Shown here: piece after piece, positions 29,136 through 38,956 of the stretch
How positions within the stretch are numbered: position 1 is the stretch's first letter
Layout of the letters: each line of letters begins with the position of its first letter
From: OPU3-GD-OMZ sp001901525
GTDB taxonomy: Bacteria > Pseudomonadota > Gammaproteobacteria > Methylococcales > Methylomonadaceae
Assembly: GCA_963981505.1 (NCBI GenBank)
Contig: CAXCEI010000003.1
Span: forward strand, 8,641-72,640
DNA: 64,000 bases
Direction: 5' to 3'
The notes under the pieces: generated by a model
Told to the model about the DNA's origin: nothing
The model's database searches: none
Seen by the model: the letters and a program-made list of their open reading frames with translations, nothing else
Position numbers and translations under genes: made by a program

Positions 29136-30026
29136 ATGAATGAACCCACGATTGAAGCTTTTGTTGGTAATACACCGTTAGTCAAGTTGCAGCGATTACC
29201 CGGTGCTTCAAGTAACACCTATTGGGTGAAATTAGAAGGGAATAACCCCGCCGGTTCGGTTAAAGATCGTCCTGCTTTAAGTATGATTCAACATGCTGAG
29301 CGTCGCGGTGAGATTAAGCCCGGTGACCGCCTTATTGAGGCGACGAGTGGGAATACCGGTATCGCATTAGCCATGGCAGCAGCGATTAAAGGGTATCGAA
29401 TGACGCTCATCATGCCTGACAATATGAGTGCAGAGCGGCGATCGTCGATGGCCGCTTACGGTGCTGAACTGATTCTTACGCCGGCCGAAAAAAGTATGGA
29501 AGGGGCGATTGATTTAGCTCGAAAAATGGAAGCAGCCGGACAGGGGCGTATTTTAGATCAATTTTCGAACCCAGATAATCCGAGAGCACATTACGAGGGG
29601 ACAGGCCCTGAAATTTGGCGTGATACCGGTGGTCAAGTGACGCATTTTGTTAGTTCGATGGGGACAACGGGAACAATTATGGGAACCTCGCGTTTTTTGA
29701 AAGAACAGAACAGTGCGATTGAGGTGGTGGGTGTTCAACCTAAAGATAATGCTAAAATACCCGGTATTCGTCGGTGGCCAGAAGAATATTTACCTAAGAT
29801 CTATAACCCTTCTCAAGTCGATTACATTCTAGATGTAGATCAACAGCAAGCTGAAGAAACGACCCGTGCCTTGGCTGCTCAAGAGGGTATTTTTGCTGGA
29901 ATTTCGTCAGGGGGTGCGGTTGCTGCAGCGTTGCAATTAGGCGAGCAATTAGAAAACAAAGTTATTGTGACTATTATTTGTGATCGGGGCGATCGTTACT
30001 TATCTACCGGTGTATTTTCAGTATAA
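29136..30026 (+). CDS. cysM: cysteine synthase B
   Basis: A 296-residue PLP enzyme that makes cysteine from O-acetylserine and sulfide or thiosulfate. The PLP lysine is Lys43 in NPAGSVKDRPA. The asparagine loop EATSGNTGIALA and the PLP-phosphate loop (SMGTTGTIMG) are intact. KDRPA and length around 296 favour CysM over CysK. It lies 34 bases after purL, possibly in the same transcript. Confidence 0.95.
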   Translation: MNEPTIEAFVGNTPLVKLQRLPGASSNTYWVKLEGNNPAGSVKDRPALSMIQHAERRGEIKPGDRLIEATSGNTGIALAMAAAIKGYRMTLIMPDNMSAERRSSMAAYGAELILTPAEKSMEGAIDLARKMEAAGQGRILDQFSNPDNPRAHYEGTGPEIWRDTGGQVTHFVSSMGTTGTIMGTSRFLKEQNSAIEVVGVQPKDNAKIPGIRRWPEEYLPKIYNPSQVDYILDVDQQQAEETTRALAAQEGIFAGISSGGAVAAALQLGEQLENKVIVTIICDRGDRYLSTGVFSV

Positions 30027-30079
30027 AAGCAGATTGTTTCGGGTCGATACACTGTTTATAAGAGGCAAAAAGAACATTC

Positions 30080-31414
30080 ATGGCAAGACGACGTTTTAAG
30101 AAAAAGAAATTACCAGAGGCGCCGGTGAGCGCAACAATAGAGTCTTTTGCACATGACGGGCGAGGGTTAACCCATATTGATGGCAAGGTGGTTTTTGTTG
30201 ATGAAGCCTTGCCGGGTGAGGTGGTTGAATTTGTTTACACCGATAGTCGCCGCGATTATGCTGAAGGCAAGGTGGTTAAATTAGTGACACCGGCAGCTGA
30301 ACGGGGAGAACCCGGATGTCCTCATTATGGTATATGTGGGGGCTGTAGTTTTCAGCATGTTAAAGAGCCGTTGCAAATAGAAATAAAGCAGTCGATATTG
30401 GAAGAACAGTTTAAACGAATTGGAAAACTTGATATCCCGCTTATTTGGAAGCCTTTGACGGGGCCTTTTTGGGGTTATCGGCAAAAGGCGCGAATGGGCG
30501 TTAAATATGTCGCTAAGAAAGGGCGTGTTTTGGTTGGCTTCAGAGAGCGTCGGCAACCTTTTTTAGCGGATATTGAATCGTGTCGTGTTATGCATCCGGC
30601 CGTGGGTGAGCGATTGATGGCACTTTCAGCGATGATAGGCCAACTTACGATTAAGGACAAAATACCTCAAATTGAAGTTGCTATCGGAGACAGTGATGTG
30701 GTGTTGGCCATTCGGGTGTTGGAACCACCCACGGACGATGATTGTGCGGTGATTCGTGATTTTGCCAAGGTAAATAATTTGGTTATTTATTTACAACCCA
30801 AAGGTCCTGATTCAATTATGCCGTTGTGGCCAGAGGCCGGATTGATGCCCAGTTATGCTTTGCCTGATCATCAGGTGAACTTTAATTTCAAACCCACGAT
30901 GTTTACCCAAGTCAACACGGCCATTAATCGGCAAATGATTAATCGCGTTATTGATGTTTTAGCGTTAACGAAGGAAGACCGCGTGTTAGATTTGTTTTGC
31001 GGGCTGGGAAATTTCACCTTGCCGTTGGCTCGGTATTCAGGTCATGTGGTCGGGATTGAAGGCGATTTGCCCTTGGTTAATCATGCCCAAGAAAATGCGC
31101 GATTAAATAATATAAGTAATGTTGATTTTTATAAGGCAGATTTGTTCGGTGATTTATCTGCAGAGTCGTGGGTCAAACAAACGTTTACCAAGGTATTGCT
31201 TGATCCTTCTCGAGCCGGTGCTGCTGAAGTTTTAGCATGGATGCCGAAGTGGAAACCTGAATGTATTGTTTATGTTTCTTGTAATCCCGCAACACTGGCC
31301 CGAGATGCGGGTATTTTAGTTAATGATTTAGGGTATCGTTTAGAGAAGGCGGGCGTTATGGATATGTTTCCGCAAACGGCGCATGTTGAATCTATTGCGG
31401 TTTTTCGTCGCTAG
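30080..31414 (+). CDS. rlmD: 23S rRNA (uracil-1939-C5)-methyltransferase RlmD
   Basis: A 444-residue SAM-dependent enzyme. It has a basic N-terminus and TRAM domain, then an iron-sulfur cluster motif (CPHYGICGGCSFQ plus an upstream or downstream Cys), the SAM motif DLFCGLGNFTLPLA, and the catalytic loop YVSCNPATLARD with the nucleophilic Cys. These features distinguish RlmD from RlmC and TrmA. The gene is followed by an L,D-transpeptidase on the same strand. Confidence 0.97.
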   Translation: MARRRFKKKKLPEAPVSATIESFAHDGRGLTHIDGKVVFVDEALPGEVVEFVYTDSRRDYAEGKVVKLVTPAAERGEPGCPHYGICGGCSFQHVKEPLQIEIKQSILEEQFKRIGKLDIPLIWKPLTGPFWGYRQKARMGVKYVAKKGRVLVGFRERRQPFLADIESCRVMHPAVGERLMALSAMIGQLTIKDKIPQIEVAIGDSDVVLAIRVLEPPTDDDCAVIRDFAKVNNLVIYLQPKGPDSIMPLWPEAGLMPSYALPDHQVNFNFKPTMFTQVNTAINRQMINRVIDVLALTKEDRVLDLFCGLGNFTLPLARYSGHVVGIEGDLPLVNHAQENARLNNISNVDFYKADLFGDLSAESWVKQTFTKVLLDPSRAGAAEVLAWMPKWKPECIVYVSCNPATLARDAGILVNDLGYRLEKAGVMDMFPQTAHVESIAVFRR

Positions 31415-31452
31415 AGTGAGCTGTTAATAGGTGTTTTTTTAATCTGATATTT

Positions 31453-31941
31453 ATGAGTGTTGCTGATTATTTGGATATTGATTTGAATGCGCAGAACCTG
31501 TCGGTGATTCGTAACGGTGAAGTGTGTCGGCGTTTTGTGGTATCGACGGCAAAAAATGGTCCAGGTGAGCAAGTGGGCAGTGAGTGTACACCGCGGGGTT
31601 GGCATAAAATTAAGGCTAAAATTGGTGTGAGGGCCCCTCAGTATACGGTTTTTTCAGGGCGCAGGCCCACCGGTGAAATCTATTGTGCTAGTCTGGCTAA
31701 GGCATTTCCGGAGCGGGACTGGATTTTGACACGCATCCTCTGGTTAGTGGGGCTTGAGCCGGGCCGAAACCGGTATGGATCAGTTGATTCGGGTTGGCGA
31801 TATATTTATATTCACGGCAGTCCAGACGATCTGGTGACGGAGACACCGCAATCCCATGGCTGTGTGCGAATGAAAAATCACGATGTTATAGAATTATTTG
31901 ATCTTGCTTTGACCGGTGAGCGGGTTCTAATTCATGAATAA
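31453..31941 (+). CDS. YkuD-fold L,D-transpeptidase without signal peptide
   Basis: A 162-residue protein made almost entirely of one L,D-transpeptidase domain. The active site is HGS (His121) plus SHGCVRM with catalytic Cys137 and His135. Such enzymes form 3-3 peptidoglycan cross-links or process murein peptides. No signal peptide or membrane anchor is visible, so how it reaches the periplasm is unclear. Pseudomonads have a very similar short protein (ARNGPGE, RPTGEVY, RDWILTRILWL), so the short form is conserved. Spacing to rlmD is 38 bases. Confidence 0.92.
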   Translation: MSVADYLDIDLNAQNLSVIRNGEVCRRFVVSTAKNGPGEQVGSECTPRGWHKIKAKIGVRAPQYTVFSGRRPTGEIYCASLAKAFPERDWILTRILWLVGLEPGRNRYGSVDSGWRYIYIHGSPDDLVTETPQSHGCVRMKNHDVIELFDLALTGERVLIHE

Positions 31942-31975
31942 ACGGTCCTGTTAATGAGCTGTTTTGACTGAAGCG

Positions 31976-32779
31976 ATGAATCGATTGGTGATGGGCGTAG
32001 AGTATAACGGTAGCCAGTTTTCGGGCTGGCAGTGGCAGCGGGGGCTTCGGACCGTGCAGTCAGTGCTTGAAACGGCTTTAGCAACAGTTGCCAATGAGCC
32101 GGTTACCGTAGTGTGTGCAGGGCGCACCGATAGCGGGGTGCATGCATTAGAGCAAGTGGTTCATATGGATACTACTGTGGTTCGGTCACACCGGTCATGG
32201 CTAATGGGTGCTAATACTTATTTGCCTGATGATGTTCGAGTGCTTTGGGTTCAAGATGCCCAAGCGGGGTTTCATGCCCGTTACAGTGCTATTGCCCGTT
32301 TTTACCGGTACGTCATTTTGAATCGCCCGATACAGTCAGCCCTGCGTTACCGTCAAGTGACGTGGTGTTACCCGGTGCTTGATGTTGAAAGGATGCATGT
32401 GGCGGCTCAATGTTTGGTTGGCGATCATGATTTTACGTCTTTTAGAGCGCAAGGTTGTCAATCTAAAAGCCCGCGTCGATTCATGCACTTTATTAAGGTT
32501 TATCAAGAGGGTGATTTAATAACCATTGATTTATGTGCCAATGCCTTTGTGCATCATATGGTAAGAAATATTGCCGGAACTTTAATGGAAATTGGTCAAG
32601 GTAAACACGCTGCCGCGTGGTGTGAGCAATTGTTGGATAAAAAAGACCGGCGTTTGGCCGCTGCAACGGCAGCACCGCATGGACTCTACTTGGGCGGTGT
32701 TTTTTATCCGCCTGAATACGGAGTGGATAACCACCCGGTATTTGCAGTATTACCTACGAATGCCGCGCGATTTGATTGA
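31976..32779 (+). CDS. truA: tRNA pseudouridine(38-40) synthase TruA
   Basis: About 267 residues. The catalytic Asp is in CAGRTDSGVHA; GVEYNGSQFSGWQ and HHMVRNIAGTLMEIG are also diagnostic. It isomerises uridines 38-40 in the anticodon arm of many tRNAs. An in-frame TTG at 31964 would add four residues; the ATG at 31976 is preferred. It precedes the trpF-accD-folC cluster as in Pseudomonas, but with its own spacer and a promoter before trpF. Confidence 0.96.
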   Translation: MNRLVMGVEYNGSQFSGWQWQRGLRTVQSVLETALATVANEPVTVVCAGRTDSGVHALEQVVHMDTTVVRSHRSWLMGANTYLPDDVRVLWVQDAQAGFHARYSAIARFYRYVILNRPIQSALRYRQVTWCYPVLDVERMHVAAQCLVGDHDFTSFRAQGCQSKSPRRFMHFIKVYQEGDLITIDLCANAFVHHMVRNIAGTLMEIGQGKHAAAWCEQLLDKKDRRLAAATAAPHGLYLGGVFYPPEYGVDNHPVFAVLPTNAARFD

Positions 32780-32846
32780 ATTTACTTTATAACGGCTTTC
32801 AAAGTGTTATCAGTGGGTTACGCATAGCGGAAAGTTACAAACTCTA

Positions 32847-32855
32847 TGGTATACT
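32847..32855 (+). promoter_or_regulatory. extended -10 promoter upstream of trpF
   Basis: TGGTATACT fits the extended -10 form TGN-TATAAT (one mismatch). No good -35 is seen at 17 bases, which is usual for this promoter type. The predicted transcript would begin about 20 bases before the trpF start and drive the long trpF-to-metZ run. Confidence 0.5.
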
Positions 32856-32882
32856 TAGCCGCTTTGAAGAGCGTTGAGGATC

Positions 32883-33512
32883 ATGCGGACTCGAATCAAA
32901 GTCTGTGGGTTTACTGACCCTGAGAATGCAGCGGCGGCAGCTTACCACGGTGTTGATGCTATTGGTTTGGTGTTTTATTCGCCCAGTCCACGCAATATTA
33001 CTGTGGAACAAGGTCAAAAAGTCATTGCAGCATTGCCTGCATTTGTGACCACCGTAGGATTGTTTGTTGATGAGTCTTACGCGGTTATTGAACGTGTTTT
33101 GTCGCAGGTGCCGATTGACTTGCTACAGTTTCATGGTGATGAGTCGCCCGCTTTTTGTCGGTTAGCGGGGCGTCCTTATATTAAGGCGGTTCGAATGCGC
33201 CCGGAAACTGATTTAATGCAATTAGCAGATGATTTTTTTGATGCCTCCGCGTTATTGGTGGATGCGTATCACCCGGATCTTAAAGGGGGGACGGGGCATC
33301 ATTTTGATTGGAATTTAATCCCTGATAATTATCCGTTACCCATTATTTTGGCGGGAGGCATTGGTGTTGAAAATGCCCAACAGGCTATTAAACAGGCGCG
33401 GCCTTATGCGCTCGATGTCAGCAGTGGGGTCGAGCGACAGAAAGGCATGAAGGATATTCATAAAATAGTAGAATTGATTACAGAGGTAGAGTTAGGTGAC
33501 AGAAGAAAATAG
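32883..33512 (+). CDS. trpF: phosphoribosylanthranilate isomerase
   Basis: About 209 residues, TIM-barrel enzyme of tryptophan synthesis. The catalytic Cys/Asp pair is in [11 protein letters not shown] and the late [18 protein letters not shown] segments bind phosphate. ATG at 32883 is preferred over the in-frame TTG at 32874 because TGAGGA lies just upstream. It overlaps trpB by 17 bases, so the two are translationally coupled. Confidence 0.97.
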   Translation: MRTRIKVCGFTDPENAAAAAYHGVDAIGLVFYSPSPRNITVEQGQKVIAALPAFVTTVGLFVDESYAVIERVLSQVPIDLLQFHGDESPAFCRLAGRPYIKAVRMRPETDLMQLADDFFDASALLVDAYHPDLKGGTGHHFDWNLIPDNYPLPIILAGGIGVENAQQAIKQARPYALDVSSGVERQKGMKDIHKIVELITEVELGDRRK

Positions 33513-34710
33513 TTTGAAATATGATATGCCTGATGAAGCAGGGCATTTTGGGCCTTATGGTGGGAAATTTGTCGCAGAAACACTCATGCTGCCAATCAAA
33601 CAGTTAGATGAGGCTTATCAAGAGTATTCGAAAGATCCAGAGTTCTTAGCGGAGTTGGATAAGGATTTACACCATTATGTGGGCAGACCGTCGCCGATTT
33701 ACCATGCCGAACGTTGGAGTCGTGAGCTGGGAGGGGCGCAAATCTATTTAAAGCGTGAAGATTTGAACCATACCGGCGCGCATAAAATTAATAATGCAAT
33801 TGGACAAGCCTTATTAGCTAAGCGAATGGGTAAAACCCGGATTATTGCTGAAACGGGAGCCGGTCAACACGGTGTTGCAACGGCCACGGTAGCGGCTAGA
33901 TTAGGTCTGGAATGTGTTGTTTATATGGGCTCTGTTGATATTGCCCGACAAGTTCAAAATGTTTATCGTATGCGTCTGTTAGGTGCGAAAGTAGTTTCGG
34001 TTGATTCCGGTTCTAAAACATTGAAAGATGCTCTCAATGAAGCCATGCGGGATTGGGTAACCAATGTCGACGATACCTTTTACATTATTGGTACGGTGGC
34101 AGGTCCACACCCTTATCCTGCACTGGTTCGAGATTTTCAGACTATTATTGGCCGTGAGTCGAAAGCGCAGTTGCAAACTATGATTGGACGGTTACCGGAT
34201 GCGTTGGTTGCCTGTGTGGGAGGGGGATCTAATGCTATCGGTTTATTTCATCCGTTTATTGATGATGCTTCCGTTAAAATATATGGCGTTGAAGCGGCCG
34301 GGGATGGCATTGAAACTGGGCGTCATTCTGTGACATTGGGCGCCGGGCGACCTGGCGTATTACACGGAAACAGGACCTATCTTGTTGCCGATGATCACGG
34401 TGAGATTTTAGAAACACATTCTATTTCTGCAGGCTTAGATTATCCGGGTGTCGGGCCCGAGCATGCGTGGTTGAAAGACTCCGGTCGTGCAGAGTATGTC
34501 AATATAACCGATGATGAGGCCGTTGAAGCCTTTTACGCACTAACCCGTATGGAAGGTATTATTCCGGCATTAGAATCCAGTCACGCATTGGCCTATGCGA
34601 TGAAGTTGGCGCCGACTATGGCGAAGGATGAAGTTATTTTAGTTAACTTGTCGGGGCGCGGGGATAAAGATATGCATACTGTAGCTGAACGAGAAGGGGT
34701 TGAATTATGA
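33496..34710 (+). CDS. trpB: tryptophan synthase beta chain
   Basis: A 404-residue PLP enzyme joining indole and serine to make tryptophan. Lys97 (HTGAHKINN) carries PLP; the phosphate-binding GGGSNAIG loop and LSGRGDKD near the C-terminus are intact. It starts at GTG inside the trpF 3' end and overlaps trpA by four bases. Confidence 0.98.
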   Translation: MTEENSLKYDMPDEAGHFGPYGGKFVAETLMLPIKQLDEAYQEYSKDPEFLAELDKDLHHYVGRPSPIYHAERWSRELGGAQIYLKREDLNHTGAHKINNAIGQALLAKRMGKTRIIAETGAGQHGVATATVAARLGLECVVYMGSVDIARQVQNVYRMRLLGAKVVSVDSGSKTLKDALNEAMRDWVTNVDDTFYIIGTVAGPHPYPALVRDFQTIIGRESKAQLQTMIGRLPDALVACVGGGSNAIGLFHPFIDDASVKIYGVEAAGDGIETGRHSVTLGAGRPGVLHGNRTYLVADDHGEILETHSISAGLDYPGVGPEHAWLKDSGRAEYVNITDDEAVEAFYALTRMEGIIPALESSHALAYAMKLAPTMAKDEVILVNLSGRGDKDMHTVAEREGVEL

Positions 34711-35519
34711 GTCGTCTAGCTAAAACCTTTCAGAGTCTCTCGCTATCCGGACGAAAAGCCTTAATTCCTTTTGTCACGGCGGGTGATCCAGTACCTGATT
34801 TTACTGTTCCATTGTTACATGCGATGGTTGCGGCGGGTGTGGATGTTATTGAATTAGGCGTTCCTTTTTCAGATCCGATGGCCGATGGCCCTGTGATACA
34901 AAAAGCCAGTGAGCGTGCTCTGGAACAGGGCATGAATTTAACACGGGTTTTATCCATGGTAGCAGAATTTCGAAAAACCGACGATACAACGCCGATTGTG
35001 CTCATGGGTTACCTTAATCCTATTGAATTTATGGGGTATGCGGATTTTGCACAAGCAGCGGCCCGTGTCGGCGTTGATGGTGTCTTAACGGTTGATATGC
35101 CGCCAGAAGAGGCAGAGGAATATGCGCCGTTATTGAAAGCAGTGAACATTGACCCTATTTTCTTATTGGCACCTAACAGCACAGAGGAACGTATTAAAAA
35201 AATGGCTGCAAAAGGCAGTGGTTATATCTATTATGTTTCTTTAAAAGGGGTTACGGGCGCAGGGCATCTGGACGTTGACGATGTAAAGAAAAAAATGGCT
35301 CAGATTCAACAACTTACTGATTTACCTATTGGTGTTGGTTTTGGTGTAAAAAATGCTGAGACGGCAAAAGCGGTCGCGAGTGTAGCTGATGGCGTTGTTG
35401 TGGGCAGTGCTATTATTAATAAGATACAAGCAAATCTTGATAATCTTGGTTTAGCGCAGCAAGAGGTTGTTACGCTTTTAAGTTCTATGCGTCAGGCGAT
35501 GGATAATGAAGTTAATTAA
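34707..35519 (+). CDS. trpA: tryptophan synthase alpha chain
   Basis: A 270-residue TIM-barrel protein that cleaves indole-glycerol phosphate and channels indole to TrpB. Catalytic Glu (ELGVPFSDP) and Asp (TVDMPPEEA region) are in place, with GVGFGVKN at the phosphate site. It overlaps trpB by four bases and lies 12 bases before accD. Confidence 0.98.
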   Translation: MSRLAKTFQSLSLSGRKALIPFVTAGDPVPDFTVPLLHAMVAAGVDVIELGVPFSDPMADGPVIQKASERALEQGMNLTRVLSMVAEFRKTDDTTPIVLMGYLNPIEFMGYADFAQAAARVGVDGVLTVDMPPEEAEEYAPLLKAVNIDPIFLLAPNSTEERIKKMAAKGSGYIYYVSLKGVTGAGHLDVDDVKKKMAQIQQLTDLPIGVGFGVKNAETAKAVASVADGVVVGSAIINKIQANLDNLGLAQQEVVTLLSSMRQAMDNEVN

Positions 35520-35531
35520 CGGGAGTACGCT

Positions 35532-36491
35532 ATGAGTTGGTTTGAGAATCTAGTTCCTTCAATCAGAACGGCAGCATCAACGAAGGGTGCTGTACCGGAA
35601 GGGCTTTGGAATAAATGTACATCGTGTAATGCTATTTTATACAACTCTGAACTGGAAAAGAATTTTAATGTTTGTCCGAAATGCGATCATCATATGCGTA
35701 TTGGGGGCAGGACTCGATTAGATATTTTCTTAGATCCAGAGGGACGTATAGAGATTGCTGAACATTTAATGCCAACCGATCCGCTACGCTTTAAAGACAG
35801 TAAAAAGTATAAGGATCGCTTGGTTCAGGCACAAAAGAAAACCGAAGAGAATGATGCCTTAGTTGTTATGTCAGGCCAGTTAAAGGGGGCTGGAATTGTT
35901 GCCGCCGCATTTGATTTTGGCTTTATGGGTGGCTCAATGGGTTCTGTTGTCGGTGAGAAGTTTGTGCGCGGCGTTAATACCAGTATTGAATTAGGGGTGC
36001 CTTTTATTGTTTTTACCGCCAGCGGTGGGGCGCGGATGCAGGAGTCATTGTTTTCATTGTTTCAAATGGCAAAGACCAGTGCGGCCTTAACACGTTTGTC
36101 CGAGGCTGGATTGCCCTTTATTTCATTTTTAACGGATCCTACGATGGGTGGGGTTTCTGCGAGTCTTGCCATGCTCGGCGATCTTAATCTGGCTGAACCT
36201 AAAGCCTTGATTGGTTTTGCAGGGCCACGTGTCATTGAGCAAACCGTGCGGGAGAAGTTGCCGGAGGGTTTTCAACGCAGTGAGTTTCTTGTCGAACACG
36301 GTGCTGTTGATTTGATTGTTAACCGTCGGGAAATGCGTGATCAAGTGGCTACTATTTTGGCCATGTTGATGGAGAATAGACCTTTAACTAATGCATCTGA
36401 GTCGTTGGTGCCCGAAATTACGGTAACGGAGATGAGTGGTTTTAATTCCAGTGTCAGCGATGATGAACAAGCGGATAAAGACTTAGAGTAA
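35532..36491 (+). CDS. accD: acetyl-CoA carboxylase carboxyltransferase subunit beta
   Basis: A 319-residue subunit that, with AccA, transfers carboxyl from biotin to acetyl-CoA for fatty-acid synthesis. The N-terminal zinc finger is CTSC...CPKC (about residues 31-53), followed by the crotonase-type core with [15 protein letters not shown] and [10 protein letters not shown]. The acidic, probably disordered tail after residue 285 is variable in the family. Confidence 0.98.
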   Translation: MSWFENLVPSIRTAASTKGAVPEGLWNKCTSCNAILYNSELEKNFNVCPKCDHHMRIGGRTRLDIFLDPEGRIEIAEHLMPTDPLRFKDSKKYKDRLVQAQKKTEENDALVVMSGQLKGAGIVAAAFDFGFMGGSMGSVVGEKFVRGVNTSIELGVPFIVFTASGGARMQESLFSLFQMAKTSAALTRLSEAGLPFISFLTDPTMGGVSASLAMLGDLNLAEPKALIGFAGPRVIEQTVREKLPEGFQRSEFLVEHGAVDLIVNRREMRDQVATILAMLMENRPLTNASESLVPEITVTEMSGFNSSVSDDEQADKDLE

Positions 36492-36540
36492 GTTTTTTAG
36501 CGCTTAGTGTTTTATTTGATAATTTTGTTATTTGGGACTG

Positions 36541-37815
36541 ATGCATTTTGAGTCATTACAAGGATGGTTGCAGTGGCAGGAAACGCTGCACAGTAAGCAG
36601 ATTGACTTAGGCTTAGAGCGTGTTTCCAGGGTTTACCAGTTACTGGAAAAGCCGGCTAAAAAACCACTCACCATTACGGTCGGAGGAACTAACGGTAAAG
36701 GTTCATGTGTAGCCTTTTTGGATGCTATTTTAAGGCAAAGTGGTTACCGTGTGGGAACTTATACCTCGCCGCACTTACAGTTTTATAATGAACGGATAAG
36801 AATTAATGGTACGGTTGTTCCGGATCGCTTGATTTGTCAGGCATTTGAACGCATAGAGGCGGTGCGGGGTTCAACGTCATTAAGTTATTTTGAATTTTGC
36901 ACCTTGGCTGCGCTGGACATTTTTTCTAGAACTGAGTTAGATGTTCAGTTATTGGAAGTCGGGCTTGGCGGGCGACTTGATGCGGTCAATGTTATTGATA
37001 CGGATATTGCTTTAATACCCAGTATTGGTATTGATCACAGTGATTGGTTGGGCGATACCCGTGAATTAATTGCGCAGGAAAAAATAGGGATTTTTAGAGC
37101 GGGCCGGCCTGCAGTGGTTGGCGATGTGGACCCCCCGGCTGTTATTGAAGCGTATGCGAATGAATTAAGTGCGCCACTTTATTTGGTCGGTAAGGATTTT
37201 TCTTTTGAAAAACATAACGACAGTTGGACCTGGTCAAGCGCTTCTGACACAGTAATGCATTTACCTTATCCAAATTTACTGGGTGAGCATCAATTGGTTA
37301 ATGCAGCCGCAGTTATTCAGGTTCTCAAGGTATTAGCCCCGCGTTTGCCGTTAACCAAAAATGCTGTTGCGGATGGCTTACGGCAGGTACAGTTGTCGGG
37401 ACGTTTTCAACTTATTCACGGTACGCCACTTATTTTATTAGATGTTGGGCATAACCCGTTATCCGCGGGTATATTGAGAGACTATCTTGCGTCTTCTTTT
37501 CCAGATAAGAAAATACATCTTATTTTTAATATGATGAAAGATAAAGATTTTGTCGGTGTGGGACAGCGATTGAAGTCGATTGTCAGTAATTGGTACATAG
37601 CGCCGTTAGCAAGCAGTCGTTGTGCCGATGTTGAGCAAGTTATCGCAGGGCTAAGCAGTTGTTCAATTGAAAATATTTTCTCAGGGTTTAGAAACTTTGA
37701 TGAAACCTTAGTTGCTGCACAAGATAATTCCCAAAGTCAGGATTTAATTGTTATATTTGGTTCTTTCTTTTTAGTGTCGGAGTTTTTGTCTAAGCGTTCA
37801 GCTGACGAGGTATAA
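36541..37815 (+). CDS. folC: bifunctional folylpolyglutamate/dihydrofolate synthase
   Basis: About 424 residues, Mur-ligase fold. The P-loop TNGKGSCVAFLDAIL, the YTSPHLQFYNERI segment and VGLGGRLDAVN are all present. It adds glutamates to folates and makes dihydrofolate from dihydropteroate. ATG at 36541 is preferred to the TTG nine bases upstream because TTGGGA can act as Shine-Dalgarno. It is between accD and a SPOR-domain gene, as in Pseudomonas. Confidence 0.96.
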   Translation: MHFESLQGWLQWQETLHSKQIDLGLERVSRVYQLLEKPAKKPLTITVGGTNGKGSCVAFLDAILRQSGYRVGTYTSPHLQFYNERIRINGTVVPDRLICQAFERIEAVRGSTSLSYFEFCTLAALDIFSRTELDVQLLEVGLGGRLDAVNVIDTDIALIPSIGIDHSDWLGDTRELIAQEKIGIFRAGRPAVVGDVDPPAVIEAYANELSAPLYLVGKDFSFEKHNDSWTWSSASDTVMHLPYPNLLGEHQLVNAAAVIQVLKVLAPRLPLTKNAVADGLRQVQLSGRFQLIHGTPLILLDVGHNPLSAGILRDYLASSFPDKKIHLIFNMMKDKDFVGVGQRLKSIVSNWYIAPLASSRCADVEQVIAGLSSCSIENIFSGFRNFDETLVAAQDNSQSQDLIVIFGSFFLVSEFLSKRSADEV

Positions 37816-37817
37816 TA

Positions 37818-38336
37818 ATGGATGAGAAATTAAAACAACGGTTGACCGGGACCGTTGTAATTACGTTACTATTGGCTTTCTTTCTGCCCATGTTAATTGA
37901 TGACACCACGGAGCAACAAAGACGCTCTCTCAGTGAAATGAAGATTCCTCAGTTACCCGAGGAAATTTTTGTTGAAGAGTTGAAGCCCGTGCCTTTTAAT
38001 TCACCCAAGGTGGTTGAGCTGTCAACAAATCGTCGGCTATCAGAACATTCAGTTTCGAGTAATAACAACAGGCCACACGCTAACCCAAAGAAATCGGTAA
38101 CCCCTCAGGCGGTGTTGGTTCGGTGGGTTATCCAGGTTGGAAGTTTTGGACGCAAGGAGCATGCAATCAAACTAAGAGATGATCTGCGCGCGAAAAAGTT
38201 TACCGTTTATACAGAGTATTTTAAGGGGATGCATCGGGTTCGTATAGGACCAGAATTAGACAAAAGTCGTGCTGAAAAAACGCTACAGACATTAGCCGAG
38301 AAGACCCAGATAAAAGGGCTTTTAATGCCGGAGTAA
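37818..38336 (+). CDS. SPOR-domain protein, DedD-like
   Basis: A 172-residue inner-membrane protein with a short cytoplasmic N-terminus, one membrane helix (TVVITLLLAFFLPMLI, residues 12-27), a linker and a C-terminal SPOR domain from about residue 95 (WVIQVGSFGRKEHAIKLRDDL). SPOR domains bind denuded septal glycan. The place between folC and cvpA is that of dedD, and this likely acts in cell division. The SPOR motif begins IQVGSFG. Confidence 0.9.
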   Translation: MDEKLKQRLTGTVVITLLLAFFLPMLIDDTTEQQRRSLSEMKIPQLPEEIFVEELKPVPFNSPKVVELSTNRRLSEHSVSSNNNRPHANPKKSVTPQAVLVRWVIQVGSFGRKEHAIKLRDDLRAKKFTVYTEYFKGMHRVRIGPELDKSRAEKTLQTLAEKTQIKGLLMPE

Positions 38337-38409
38337 TCGGCGTTGGAAACTAGCAAGTAATACGCACCAGTCTGGTTGGTTTAAGGGAGTTATTTACAGT
38401 GAGTATACA

Positions 38410-38901
38410 ATGGTTTGGGTAGATTATGCACTGCTTGGGTTGGTCGCTATTTCTTCAGTTATTGGCTTATTTAGAGGACTGACCCGGGAAGCATTATCAT
38501 TGCTTAGTTGGGCTAGCGGTATTTGGATTGGTTTGAATTACAGTCGAGACTTTACCGTATTATTAACCCAATGGATTGAATACCCTTCTCTTCGAATGGC
38601 CGTGGCTTTTGTCGCTTTGCTTTTGCTGACCTTATTGGTGGGGGGGATTGTCGGTTATTTGTTAGGTGTTTTAGTTAAAAAAACAGGGCTGACCGGAACC
38701 GATCGTTTTTTAGGCATGGTTTTTGGTATTGCGCGTGGCATTTTAGTGGTGACGATAGTGATTGTTTTGGCTGGGTTGACGCCGCTACCACAAGATTCTT
38801 GGTGGCGAGAATCGCAGTTAATACCGCCGTTTCAGTCAGTCGCGGAGTGGTTGCGTGGTTATTTGCCTCAAGGTCTTGCGGGTTATCTGGATTATGGCTA
38901 G
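38410..38901 (+). CDS. cvpA: CvpA family membrane protein
   Basis: A 163-residue protein with four hydrophobic segments (about residues 2-20, 27-43, 60-88 and 103-122). It matches the CvpA family by length, GLFRGLTREALSLLSW and KKTGLTGTDRFLGMVFG. In E. coli CvpA is needed for colicin V production and envelope homeostasis; its exact function is unclear. It is directly upstream of purF, as in most gammaproteobacteria. Confidence 0.92.
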   Translation: MVWVDYALLGLVAISSVIGLFRGLTREALSLLSWASGIWIGLNYSRDFTVLLTQWIEYPSLRMAVAFVALLLLTLLVGGIVGYLLGVLVKKTGLTGTDRFLGMVFGIARGILVVTIVIVLAGLTPLPQDSWWRESQLIPPFQSVAEWLRGYLPQGLAGYLDYG

Positions 38902-38956
38902 CCTGTTCACGAAAGACGACTTAAATTTAATTTTTACAAAGCAAGGTTGATGAATT

